Source: Bretschneidera sinensis (taxonomy: Eukaryota > Streptophyta > Magnoliopsida > Brassicales > Akaniaceae). From it: 64,000 nucleotides of DNA. Positions within the stretch are counted from its first letter, which is position 1; the number at the start of each line of letters is the position of its first letter. Made by a program: the position numbers and the translations under genes. Positions 1 to 12,032 of the stretch are shown here, in pieces. The notes beneath the pieces were generated by a model. The model made no database searches. It saw nothing but the letters and a program-made list of their open reading frames with translations, and was not told the origin of the DNA. Location: positions 138,280,328-138,344,327 of the forward strand of contig CM043700.1 in NCBI GenBank assembly GCA_023935145.1, given 5' to 3'.

Positions 1-3000
1 TCATTGGGCTTATAATCTTCTGAATTTCAGGACCAAATCCATGATTTAACATAGTGTCAGCATCATCCAATACCTATTAAGAGGTTTTTGCTGTCACTAA
101 AAATACAAAAGATTCTTAATGTAAGGACACCACGATCTACATCTCAACAGAAAATTTACACTGCATAGTGGCACATTTCTTTCTCAAGCAAGAAAAATAA
201 AATATAAAACTGTAGCAAATTGAAAAGATTTCATTTGCCATTGTATTAAAACAATACTAACCAAGTACTTCAAGTCATCGCACACCAGATTTCCCTCCTC
301 TATGTGTTCAAGAACCTCACCAGGAGTGCCAACTAGCATGCCAATAGCGGTATTTGACAAATCTTGAGGGCCTTTTGACTGGTCATCACCGTTTTTCAGC
401 GAAGACTTCAATCGAGCATGATCACTAATAAATTGTGCCACACGAAAACCCTGCAAAGTCCTTTCACAGTTAAGACATCCTCGCATTTTATGTAAGCCAT
501 ACTAGTAAAATTCACAGAGAAAGGAAGGTGACCTCATCAGATAGCTCCTCTGTGGTGCACAATACAATGGCTCGAGGATGCTTGGGCTTCATGCTAACTG
601 ACTCATCTTGTCTCAGTAGCTGCATGATATTAAAATATTATAAAATAAAACTCTTCTCTCCTAACTCCCTAGTGGTGAACATAATGCTTGTATTATTAAA
701 ATTAACATTATAATCTCCCATTTCCTGTGTTGCTCTGACTCTCATTCTACTTGAAGTACCCATGCCGATAGATATGACACTGGTAAGGGCACAGCTCGTG
801 GACACTCTTAAGTTAATAGAAAATAAGTGAAAATTAACGAATATGATACATGAGCACATACATACACTTGATACTAGTAACCGAGTCCAAATACATACAC
901 AATTCTACCACTCCTATATTCTAAGAAAGATTAGAACCAATTAGAGGACTAGATTATTTTTGAAACCTAGATGGATTGGTGGAAACATACCAGAAAGACC
1001 TCAATGACAAAATAAAGGCCAACCTAATATATACGTTAAGAGAGTTAGAAGATAATGATTTGTGCTAAAGCATTATGCATAGGAAAAAAAAATTTCTCCA
1101 TGTTGTGAATTTTATATGATGATTGGATTTTTTTTGTTCACTTAGGATATGTCCTTTGATTGTGAATATGTATCTCACATCCTTCTTGTTCCCTTCTGTT
1201 TCTGGCTCCAATTACTTTTCGTTGTTGCGGGGAAAATTGAAGGAAAATAAACAAAAATAAAAATGCACGTGCAAATTTTTCTTATCAAAATTAAAGAAAA
1301 AATGTCCTATTAAATAGGCAGAGTGGATTTAATATCTCAGCTTTTCACAGCAAGGATATCCAAGATATAAAGCAGTGAATCAACAGAGAGGCATGCTCAA
1401 CCGAAGGCCTATTAACACTTTCTCCATCTAAGAAAATTGCATTTTCCTGATTTGTTCTCATGTTGAATCCTATTATTTTATTACACTATCAAATGTAGAA
1501 AATATATCTTTTTCAGCTTTTTTTGTCTGAAAAATTATTCAGATTACAAAAGAAATGCCATCTTTTTTAATGAGATATTGGTTGTTGATTTTAAACCTTA
1601 TCATATGGTATAAGGGTGTGCTTGGTGGGCAACACGAGAGGAGTATAGGATGATTTTTTACCTATGAGTATGTTTGATGGACAGGATGAGATAGAGGATA
1701 GAATGTCTCATCTGATAAAATCATCTTGCTTTAGGGGGTAGAATGAGGCATCCTAGGGTCTATCTCATCCTATCCTCCAACTCATCTTGTCCGCCAAGCC
1801 CAGCCTAAATGGTTGTGGAGGAATCATCATCACATCGGATTGGAAAAGAACTCGGTCATGTTTCTAGATTAAATAAGAAATGTCATATTTTTAATGAGAT
1901 AAAGAACTCACGCCAGGTTTTGGTTCAATTCAATTGCAAGCTTATTGCAAGATTATTCTATGCAATTCAAGTATCTTGAAATTTGAGCTAAATTCAATTG
2001 TTTGGCTCATAATAATACAATTCAATTACATACTTCTATTCAATTACATGCTTCATTATTTCTAAACGCTAGAATAAGCATTTATACTTTTCAGACAAAA
2101 TGCCCATGGCTAGAGCAAATTATTCCAACATTATCCATAAAACCTAATACTCTATCCGACTCCATGTAAATTTCATTTAGAATTGCATATATCGTTTATT
2201 TGATCAATTAACTAAGATATGTTGTCTAATCCTATGTCAAAGTCAATCAGACAAAATTTAATATTACACAGATTTATTCTATACAATCAATTCAATATAT
2301 GAATAACTTAGAAGTTAGAACCCAGTTTCATTAACAAATCCAGTGCAAAACATGGATCATTGGCTAGAGGAAAAAAGAAACCCCAACACAACAGCTACGT
2401 GTCAGCTAGCATCAATTTAAATTTTTTTACCAAACCAACAAATTAAAAAGTCCAACAGAAAGAGAGATATCATTTGACATGCAAATTCCATTAACAGATT
2501 CAAGAAACATGTAGCAAAGGGAAAAGGGTACCTGAAGAAGAGGCAGCAAATAAGCCAAAGTCCTGCCAGACCCAGATTTAGAACTCAATACCACACTTTT
2601 GCCGTCCAAAACAGCTGGGATCCCAACACACTGAATCTCACTAGGAACCCAAATATCCATCTCCTCCGCAGCCCATATCATCTCTTCTCTCAAACCCAGT
2701 TCTTGGAAACTGGACACCACATTTGTGGGTGCACCCTTCACATTCTCCAAGCCAGCCTCAGTTCCCCTTCGTGCCTTCTCAACACCAGTAGAACTACATG
2801 TTGTTGTTGGTTTAGTTTCTGGGAAGGTTTTTAGGGAGCCCTTGCGTTGTCTAAGCCTGAATTGCTCAAGAATTAGTGAGTCCTTTCTGTTGGGTTTTGG
2901 TAGAACTTTTGGGTCTTTGTTTTCAGTTTGGGTGGTAATGGTGGAGAGAGGTCTAATCAATGGAAAATGTTTGATGGGTGTTGATAGTTTCGTTGTAGAA

Positions 3001-3056
3001 AGGAGTTTGGAGGTGAGAGAGAGGCTGATCAGAAGTTGTTTGCTTGTTCTTTTCAT
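1..3056 (-). CDS. RH39-like DEAD-box protein, 5' part, degenerate motifs
   Basis: Exons read on the minus strand are 3056-2532, 619-533, 450-262 and 73-1; all junctions are GT-AG and in phase, and the gene runs off the left edge. An N-terminal extension rich in Ser/Thr/Lys (about 1-110) suggests an organelle transit peptide. A Q-motif-like stretch (FQELGL about 117-122, PSEIQ about 138-142) is followed by motif I at 161-166. The order and spacing match plant RH39, a chloroplast DEAD-box RNA helicase. Key residues differ from the family consensus: motif I reads SGSGRT (Arg for the Walker A Lys), motif Ia region TTEEL instead of PTREL, motif Ib TPGE instead of TPGR, motif II DDAD instead of DEAD. 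The reading frame is nevertheless open and the splice sites intact. It could be an expressed pseudo-helicase paralogue or an early pseudogene; the C-terminal helicase domain is not in view. Confidence 0.8.
1614..1805. mobile_element. Tourist-like MITE in RH39-like intron 1
   Basis: A 192-bp element with long imperfect inverted ends: the left end starts GGGTGTGCTTGGTGGGCAAC and the right end, reverse complemented, starts GGCTGGGCTTGGCGGACAAG. Both continue into GGATAGGATGA-type sequence. It is bounded by the trinucleotide TAA on each side (1611-1613 and 1806-1808). Terminal repeats plus a TAA target duplication fit PIF/Harbinger (Tourist) MITEs. No coding capacity. It lies in the large intron between exons 1 and 2 of the RH39-like gene. 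Confidence 0.8.
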
Positions 3057-3883
3057 GGCTTTTTCGCTGCTTCTATTCTGTTCAAGAGTTTAGTGCCTGC
3101 GTTTTGTCTTTGCTCTTGGGTTTTTCCGTCGTTTGCGTGACAACTGCGAAGCGTTCGATTGTTTGCAGAGTCGGTTTTTGAGTGGGTGGTGATACAGTCA
3201 CCCTGATGGAGATGAGTTAGCTCACTGCACAATTTCGACTGGTTACAGCCTTCCACCAATGATAGAGCGCCACATCATATTTTTCAACGCATTTTTTTTC
3301 TACTACATGGGTAATAATAGTTCTTTCATATCTAGATTTTTGTTAATTTGTCTAGGATTTAATTGTGCTTGCTAGTTTGTGTTAATTTGTTCTCTCCTTT
3401 TGTTGAGAATGTTAACTATATATAGCTTTAACCCCAGTGCAAATTTGAAATTATACGATTTCTCACTGAAACAAATCCTGCAGCATCTTAAACGCATGTG
3501 CTGACAAGAAAACAAAGGAAGAGGAAGTTTACTAAAGTCTAATAAAAATCCATGCTTCATTCGTCAATGGTTTTAATTCGAACCCATCAGACCTGAGAGA
3601 GCTAGTAATGTACGACTTCGAAGTCATTTTATGCACTAAAAGTCTAAAACCATGCCCACCAAGTGTTCGATCAAATTACTGAACAAGACATTTTTATGTG
3701 GAACACTATGATAAGGGGCTCAGGGGCTCAGCTCAAGGTTAGACGGCTAGACCCCCGTTTTCCTCTATACCCAAATGGACAATCGAAGCGTTAAAGCCTG
3801 ATAACTTCCTTTACTTTTCCATTTTGAAATGAATCTCTGATTCATTCAAAACAAACAACAACGCTTTAGCCAAGTTTTTCAAT

Positions 3884-3914
<31 letters not shown>

Positions 3915-4223
3915 TCATCCAGATTGATGCAATCCATAAAACAGTTTATAACCGACGGGATCTCAATGGCATTTTCACATTTGAAATTTTCAGTGCATGG
4001 AGACTACGAATTGCCACAAATCAGTATTATACTACTATCAAAATGGAAATGCAAAAATAAATACTTTCGCGATCCTTCGCGTGGAAGCATAAGAGAAAAT
4101 TTAGAGAACTATACTCTAATGAAAGCCAATCATTTCCAATTGTCAAAATTAAGCATAATCATGAGTCTATATAGGAGAACAATTTCATTTGACTCGTGGA
4201 TCCGTAGCTGATGACAAATCAAA
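3057..4223. other. Intergenic: RH39-like 5' flank and HGPT 3' flank
   Basis: No convincing gene. The first 200 bases upstream of the RH39-like start are presumably its leader and promoter. An (AT)n run of about 24 bases lies near 3883-3906. Open frames here are short and lack family resemblance. Confidence 0.5.
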
Positions 4224-6791
4224 TTATTTGTAATTTTCAGGCTTCAAAATGCCAACATAAGGCAAGTTCCTGTATAGTTCAGCAAAGTCCATCCCGTAAC
4301 CCACCACGAAATAATCTGGGCACTGACCAAAAAGAAAAATCACATTAATACCCAATTCATGTTGCTCATCAGTCATGATGATAGAATGAGATGGGATTTC
4401 AATGAAACTGAGCTCCTGGAAGTTAGTTCCAACTAAAACAACATATTTATACATACTAAATAAAAGAATCCATAAATCTCCACTAGCTTTATCAACCTAT
4501 TTTAGCAACTGATCACTTAAAGTAGATGAATTTAGAGATTTGGGACCTTCTGGTAGGAAAATATCAAGAATCGTAATTAGCTAGGAGCCAAATCATCAAA
4601 TCCATAGATCATCGTATCTAGGGACTGAGCCAAAGAGCATACATCAATCACATATAGCTTTTACACAAATTGATTAACAGGTCAATCAACCAAGCAAAAA
4701 TGTGGTGTATGTGGTGATCTACATGATTCAACCCAAATAATGCATCAAGTTGAGGTGACAATCTAATATGAATGATCCATGCCATCAATTGGTGCATCAT
4801 CCATGCTTACTTCCTAAAAGTACAACCACAACCTTGTGCAAATATCCTTTAGAGCTTCTAAGAAAACAAGCACTGCATCAATACATAATTACCACTAATA
4901 TAAAAAATAAAAATCAGGACATTCTTCAAGGATATAACTGACCTCATCAAATTTTTAGCCTTTTAAGACAGATCTATTTCTGGTCAGGTTGGAGGCACCT
5001 AGTCTAACTCTAGGCCATGACACGGAAATAATAGATTGTTAATGCAATATATATTCCAACGTTTAAGATAAACCATTTATTAAAAAAATGAGAAACAGAG
5101 AGATTACCTCAAACCCCTTGTAAAACTTTCCTTTACCTACTAGCTCAAAATGAACCTTCCTTCTTGCTGGTTTGTCAAGGAAAGTGCACACTGAAACCGA
5201 GGATGCTCCTTTCGATTCCAAGTGTGGAATGAGACATGACAATGTGTTTCCTGTATCTACAATGTCCTCAACCTGATATAAACAGATAATTATGAAGATG
5301 TACGTGGTCTGAAATATCAATATAACACATTAAATAACTAAATAAAATAGAACTTAGATGTGATGATTAACTCTATTTCTTCTTTTTGAGAGGAGAAGAA
5401 CATTTAAACTAACGTATGCACATCCGTGGACATTAGCCTATATGTATCTACACAAGCATAGTGCATGCACAGAAATTAGAAAAGCATAAAAGACATCCAT
5501 GTATCCTAACTCTTTATGATCTTCTCATGGCGCTGTTATACTAGGGAAGAAACTCTCAAGTTTTTCATGTCATGATAAGATTAAATAATTTATGAAACTT
5601 GCAAGTAATGAAATCCTGAAAGATGCAAAGAGATTCTTAGAAACATTGTCTTCTACTCTTATATGCTGATGATACTCTCAAATGAACAATAGCTATACAC
5701 CTCTTGATTTTGAATTTGATACAAGGTACATTAACCAACAGGAAATTTTTTTTGGTTCTTTTTGCTCAATTCAATACAAATGCAATCGAAATACAAAATA
5801 GCCCCCATCAAATTCCTCATTATACAAACAAACTATTTCTTCTTGATCAACTGAAACCAAAACGACACTAAAATACTATTTGGAGAATTTTCTTTTATCT
5901 TTTTGGCGCGATTCAATAAAAGAAAAACAACTGAAATACAAAATAGCCTCCATCAAATTCATCATTATACAAACGAACCATTTCTTCTTGTTCAAGTGAA
6001 AACAAAACGACACTAAAATGGTATTCGGATATTTATTTTTCCTTTTCTGCACAATTCAATAAAAAGGAAGTCAAATTCCTCATTATACAAACAAACCATC
6101 TCTCCTTGTTGTCAAGACTCAGAGGATAGCTCATTACAAGAAACAAACAGAGAAATGCGGGCTGTTTGGGTAAGAGTTTTTTATTTTAAGTTTTCGAAAA
6201 CCGTTTTAAGATTTTTGGATATCCTGAACTAGACGAAGCACAAAATGAAATGTTATTTGTATATTAGAGTTTTTGTAAAAGTGATTATAAAATCCGATTT
6301 TTTGAAAACTGTTTTAAAAACTATTTGGCAAAAATAAAAAAAAGTTTTTGAAAACTAAAAAAAACTTAACACAGTTTTCAAAAACTGATCCAATCATATC
6401 TTAACCCACCCCATTTTATAATAAGATTGAAAGAAACAGAGATAGATAGATAAATAGAGCATATGTTATAGGAAAAGTGAAATGGTGGTACCAAAATAAC
6501 ATGCTTGGCGTTGACATCGAGCTTCAAGTTGAGGGAGATTCTGGGAGCCCCATTGGAGAGGGTACCAGAGCCGTAGGATTCAGCTCGGACTAAATCGATG
6601 GAGATGGGCAAGTCGATATGCCTAATAAGGTCGGCGAAGAAGATGCAGGCACCAGTGGCCACGGCCACAAGGACAGGAGGTTGAGACTCGGCCTTGAAAT
6701 CCTCTGTGATTTGAGAACCCAGTTGGCTCACTCGCTGGACGATTTGGTCCTCAGGGAATAAGACCCTCTCAATGTGTGAGTGCAAAGACAT
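4224..6791 (-). CDS. HGPT: Hypoxanthine-guanine phosphoribosyltransferase
   Basis: Three phase-0 exons: 6791-6492 (100 codons), 5272-5108 (55 codons) and 4322-4224 (32 codons plus TAA), giving 187 residues, the usual length of plant HGPT. The enzyme transfers phosphoribose from PRPP to hypoxanthine or guanine in purine salvage. The PRPP-binding signature [10 protein letters not shown] begins at residue 101, straight after the exon 1/2 junction, following the beta-strand HVIL. The flexible-loop YGSGT is at about 73-77, and the C-terminal ATP-like [20 protein letters not shown] segment of the family is present in exon 3. Splice sites are GT-AG. Intron 1 carries a local tandem repeat and a MITE-like stretch. 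The gene diverges from the MRNIP-like gene, with about 950 bp between starts. No frame damage is seen. Confidence 0.93.
5761..6115. repeat. Tandem repeat of about 140 bp in HGPT intron 1
   Basis: Three successive diverged copies start near 5761, 5901 and 6047; the third is shorter. Shared blocks include CATTATACAAACAAAC, ACAAAATAGCC and AAACGACACTAAAAT. No coding potential is apparent. Confidence 0.7.
6158..6400. mobile_element. MITE-like AT-rich segment with TTTTC/GAAAA inverted blocks
   Basis: Begins near GGGCTGTTTGGGTAAGAG and ends in sequence rich in GTTTTTGAAAACT and its complement, a composition typical of plant MITEs whose ends read 'gtttggtaa'. The boundaries are guesses and I could not identify a target-site duplication. 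Confidence 0.35.
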
Positions 6792-7739
6792 TTTCGAAAC
6801 ACACGCAAAGACTGAGAAAGAGAGCGAGGGTTTTACTCGCGTGGTCTTGCAGTTTTAGTGTCAGCGGGCTGTTTGGATAATTTGGAAAGCAAACTAGAGA
6901 TGAGCAAAATAATTCGGCAACGGTGAAACTTTGAAATTTTTCGACCCATCACTTCTTGTTGTATTAGCTTTTATATTTTATACAAATATATTAGGTAAAT
7001 TTGTTGATTATTTAATTAATTTTATATATATTTTTTTTATAAAAAATGATATGTATTTGAATATTAGTGGACAGTTGATATAGTGTTTGTGTTTTATATT
7101 AAACTAGGACAGAAACAAAAAATAATTGAGAATCGTTGTATCAAAATAATAAAATTATTAATTGTATTTGCTTTCTCGAGAGTATTAGAATATGTTTTTG
7201 ACTGCTGAAGGCAAAGAATCTAACATCGTCAAGGAAAGGCGAGCTTGGTAATTTCGGATGATGATTTGGGCAAGAGCCCACGTAACGGCTTGGGAAAATG
7301 TTGTATGTGAAAGATCAATGATAAAATAAACATCCATCAAGATTTTGACCTAAACAATTACTAAAGCTAATCAAATCATGAATATCAATTCTCATACATG
7401 GACAAGCTCGATAAGAATTTATTCAAGAAATCAATGTAAAAAGTTATAAATCTCTAAAAAAATATATAAATTAATTTTCAAAAAAACTAACTCTTAAGAG
7501 TTTGTATTATTGAGAGTCAATAATTCACAAAAAAAATAAAATTCCCATAAAACAAGCCTACAATCTGTTAAAGCCCATCCATAACTAGGCAGGCCAATAA
7601 TCCCCCAATAAAAAATTATACCCAAAAAAGCGCCAAAACTCAAGAAGTACTAAAATCAAATGGCATAAGATTCCATCAAAAAATCAAAACCAGAAGACGC
7701 ACAGGCGAAAGCAATTCTCTCTCTAACACGAGCAGAAAA
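6792..7739. promoter_or_regulatory. Divergent intergenic region between HGPT and MRNIP-like gene
   Basis: About 950 bp separate the two oppositely oriented start codons, so both promoters must lie here. The middle is very AT-rich. I cannot assign a specific TATA box or transcription start. Confidence 0.5.
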
Positions 7740-9548
7740 ATGGGAACTACCATCTTCATCGCTCTCCAGTGTTGCCAATGCTCCACCATGCAGGCAAATC
7801 CTCTCTCTCTCTCTCTCTAAATTTGAATTCTGAAAATGTTGAATACTAAATTCAAAAGGATTTTCAGGTGAAGCAGCAGAAGAAAAGCAGCAACAAGTGG
7901 AGTTGCGTGGTCTGCAATCAGAAGCAGTCCGTACAGAAGGTGTTCGCTCAAGGCTACATGGCCAAGGATCTCCGCTTGTTCGTCCAGTCCGTCAACATGT
8001 CCCGTAAATCTGCCGAAGAAAACCAAAACCTCTTTGACGACGAAGATGGTAATGATGATGATCAGGTTCTTCCTGCAGCTAATCAGAGGAAAAGGCGCAC
8101 CGATTGGACCGAGTACCTCGACCCACAAAATCTTCATGAGAAATTAATTTCAGACGAACAACAAAAAGATGGTAACTATTCCTATTAATTTGATTTCATG
8201 AAATCGCAATAACAAAATAGAGTTTCATTTTTAAAATTAAATTAATTAACTCATGTATTGTTGTGCTTATAGATTTGAATAAAATTATTTTTATCATTGC
8301 ACACCATGAATTTGAATCCCCATTGGTAGTAATTCTTTAAAAAAAAAAAAAATTAATTTCTTAGTTCGTTATGATTCTTAGTAAATTAAATTGTGTAGGA
8401 GGTGATTTTGAGCCAAAGATCGTGACGGAATTGCCCAAGGAGATGTTCAAGAGACCTAAATTGAACAACTATACTAGTAGGGAAGGTGATGATAATCTTT
8501 ACAAGCCGGATTTTTCCCAGAGAAATTCGAAAAACAAGGTAATTGAGATTTCTTTGCTTTGATGAGGGAAGAGACGAGAACAAAAGAAAAGTTAATTAGA
8601 GTATATAACACAAAACTACAGAAACCGAGATTACTTAAGCTAAGGTACTGTTAAGGGTTTTTTTTTTATTATTTATTTTATATTAAATGAGGAGAGAGTA
8701 TTTGGAAGGGTACTCAGTACACCTATCATTTCAAATCCTCTCTAAACCCTTTTTGTCAGTCAATTTTTATTTTGTTACATTGATTAAAAAGGGTATCAAA
8801 CCTGAAATTTTTTATGGACAATCCGGAGTTAATCACGAAGAAGTTTGGGTTCAATTCTTTTAAATTATAGAAATATGGATGGAGATGGTGCTATCCAAAC
8901 AGAAAAATGTAGATTGATTTTCATTTCCTCTACTTTCTTTCGTATAGAACATCCAAGTAAGAGGAATAATAATCATCCAAAATCCTCTCCATTCCTCTCT
9001 ACTTTTCATCCTCATCTCTCATTTTCTCTCCCGTCAAACATCCGAACACAGTGTAAAAAGATGGCCTTGTTGATTCTGTTGCAGCGTTTTCGGGGTTTAT
9101 TTTGGTATTGTACATTATACACCTGCCAACTTCTCTGGTTTAGTTTTCTTGTCTTTGAATTGATTGCTAGTAAGAAATACTGGTAGTAGGGTAAATTTGC
9201 ACCTAATTTCAATCTAAGAAGGTAGATAGGAAAACACAATAAAGCTAAGCAATCAGTATGATGACTAAAGCTAACATGTAGAAGTTCTTGATTTTGTGCA
9301 TAAACCGAGAATGTATAGCTTGCTAGCATATTGAATTGCAGGTAAGGAAGGAGCCAATGACTTTTAAGCCAATAATATCCAAGGGGGCTTCAAAGTGGAA
9401 TGATTACATAACCCAAGATGAGGATGACTTGCAACTTGGTACAAGGACAAACTTCACAGATCATATGAGTGAGTGGAGCAATGCTGTTCTGGAGAATGAT
9501 ACGAATGATCAAAGGGTAGAAGAAGACATACACCCTGATTTCATCTGA
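7740..9548 (+). CDS. MRN complex-interacting protein (MRNIP)-like zinc-ribbon protein
   Basis: Four exons: 7740-7793, 7868-8171, 8399-8538 and 9342-9548, encoding 234 residues. The N-terminus holds a zinc ribbon with paired cysteines CxxC at 11/14 and 31/34 (CCQC, then WSCVVCNQKQS), followed by the conserved FAQGYMAKDLR...VQ..N segment seen in MRNIP/C5orf45 homologues. In animals MRNIP binds the MRE11-RAD50-NBS1 complex and supports DNA double-strand-break signalling; a similar plant role is inferred by homology only. The middle is acidic with a KRR basic patch, and the C-terminus has a conserved-looking SKWNDYITQDEDD stretch. Intron 1 (7794-7867) starts GC rather than GT. Skipping it is needed to join the two CxxC pairs, so the start exon is well supported. 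Confidence 0.85.
7794..7867 (+). other. Non-canonical GC-AG intron of the MRNIP-like gene
   Basis: Exon 1 ends ATGCAG and the intron starts GCAAATCC; it ends GATTTTCAG before GTGAAGCAGC. The intron is 74 bp and contains a CT-repeat polypyrimidine run. No nearby GT donor restores the zinc ribbon. GC-AG is the commonest non-canonical U2-type class in plants. Confidence 0.7.
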
Positions 9549-10908
9549 AGCTTCCTATACTCTTCCAATTTCAATTTTTTTTCTCGGGATCTTGAACCAA
9601 AATCAATAGGAAAGAAAGCTACTTTTCACTGGCATGGTGTTTAAATTGACTACCTTTCATGATGTGCTATTCTTCCAGTATGATTTCTCTGACTAGAACA
9701 ACATTTAGGAAGTGAAACATGGTTATCTGTCAGCATCATATGAAGCGCTGATGCACACCCATTAACACTATACCACTTTGTATTCCGTAACAGATTTCAG
9801 GTTGGCTATAAAAAGAAAATGTTTTGATAGTTCATATTGAATTCTATACATCTTATTCTATGCATATGATGGAAATGATATATACTTGACCAAAAGGATT
9901 GCAAAAAAAAAAAATTGTAATTTTAGTATTTTACAATTTTTAATTTTCAAAATATTACTGTAACGGGCCCTTGTGGGGGCTTGCGTGATGAATTTTTTTA
10001 TTAAAGCGATTTTAATATAAATGCTGCAATAATGAATTTAATCACGATATAAACTTATAATACTATTACATGATTTCGTTCCCAATATTTACTTAAAATG
10101 AGAAAAATGAAAAAAGAAAATAACCAATACCTAATTAAACAAACAATCTAATGATAAAAGTAAAAACAATTATCTTTTGATTGTTTGGTGTCCATCTTAT
10201 CAATTTTGATAGGTTAAATATAATATATTGTTGATTTTATCTATTCGAGCTTTCCAAATATCATTACCATTCAAAGATCCTATTGTTTATTTCTCAGAAA
10301 TATAAATCGGAATAAAGTTAACTACTAACCTAAGAAGAGGAAAGTGAAAGTATTTTTTTTCATATCAAAGTTTGGGGCACTACTAACTTTACAAATAGTT
10401 GAAAACTTAGTTAAGATTCTCCATAGTGAAGCAAGTCACAACCTTCTGAACTCGCTATACAGCCGATACTGTGGATTTGCTCCCTGTTATGAAGCAAAAC
10501 ATGGTTACAATTATAGCAGCAATCATAAGAAACATATAACAGCTACTCCATCACAGGGCTTAATGACAGCTAAACAAATAGACTAATCTCCAAATTCAGA
10601 TCAACATTTTAAAGGGTCAAAAACTCATTTAATGACTACAAGCACTTCAATTCCAAATAAAGGCGTAAAAACAATGCCATGGGGTGATACTTCCACCGTG
10701 GGATTCTACAATCTCAGAATCTCTCTCCAAAAAAGATAACATTACTACCCTTTAAAAAAGGCAATAGAAGCAATGAAACATGCTTCAACTGCCAGAGCTT
10801 GGTATACAATGTGTACAAAAATTGGCTATGAGACACTAAGTACGGAAAAAATGAAAATTTGACCAGCCAAAGCATTCGAACAAATCTGACAAGTAAGTTG
10901 GTTGCGAT
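9549..10908. other. Convergent intergenic region between MRNIP-like and Rab7 gene
   Basis: Contains the 3' untranslated sequences of both genes and otherwise AT-rich unique-looking DNA. I see no supported gene; open frames such as one near 10344-10586 have no family resemblance. Confidence 0.5.
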
Positions 10909-11984
10909 TCAGCATGCACAACCACCTCTCTGCTCAGTTTCTGAAACAGCAGCATCAGGTATGCCTTGGAAATATCTGCAATTAAAATTAAAAGAATAAT
11001 GCCATGCTATCAGATGTAAATAAAACTATGTTTGAACTATCCACGACAAAACAGTAATCATTTTAAACATAAATTTTTGCAAAAAAAAAAGTTCTCTTCC
11101 TAAAATCTTTCCCATTAGCACATATCACAATTTCCAAAACATAAGATAAACATAAACTATATAAGATTTATGAAACCTACTAAGACACATAATAGATAAG
11201 ATAGACATAAACTAGATTAAATTTAAAAAACCAACTAAGACACATAATAGGAAACCTAATTACGATTCTCAACATAAACCTAATTAGTACTCTCAACATT
11301 ACCCAAACCCATAAATTACAAATAACTCATGAGAACACGTTCGGGCTCCACACCCACGACAAACAGTTAGGTCACCAAGTGAGCACCACTTAACAAGAAA
11401 AGATCCGAGAGCACCGGATCCCAAGACTTTGATCTTTTTGTCTTGTTTTTTACTAACTTTGACTTGAATGCACTGCAATCAATGAGTCAGAAGGATATAA
11501 CATCAACACAGGTTGGATCGGGTTAACAACATCAACATGCTTGGGTCAACAACATCAACATCGGGGTTAGAAACTCTTCTTAAGGAACGGTCAAGAACTC
11601 TTGTTCTTGAACTCTTCCTTTTCTTCTTCTTGAAGAGGAAACACAAAAACACATGACAGATATTTTTTTTTTATTTTGCCTTTGCTTAGCTATTTTTTCC
11701 CTTTTTTCTAATCTTTTCTTCCTTTTCTTCGAGAAATGACAGAATCTCACCGGAAAATCAGAGAAACAAGGAAAAGAAGATACAATAGAAACGCCAAAAA
11801 AATTGCCCTAAAAAAAATAGATTATAAACTATATATATATATTAATGGTGTTTAACTATGAGCTCTGATACCATGTTAACAAGAAGAATTGAAACGCCAG
11901 AATCTCACCGGAAAATCAGAGAAACAAGGAAAAGAAGACACAATAGAAACGCCAAAAAAATTGCCCTAAAAAAAATAGATTCTA

Positions 11985-12032
<48 letters not shown>

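Noticed and set aside
2725..3093. Open frame on the plus strand opposite RH39-like exon 1
   Set aside because: Exact antisense shadow of a recognised coding exon, with no family resemblance.
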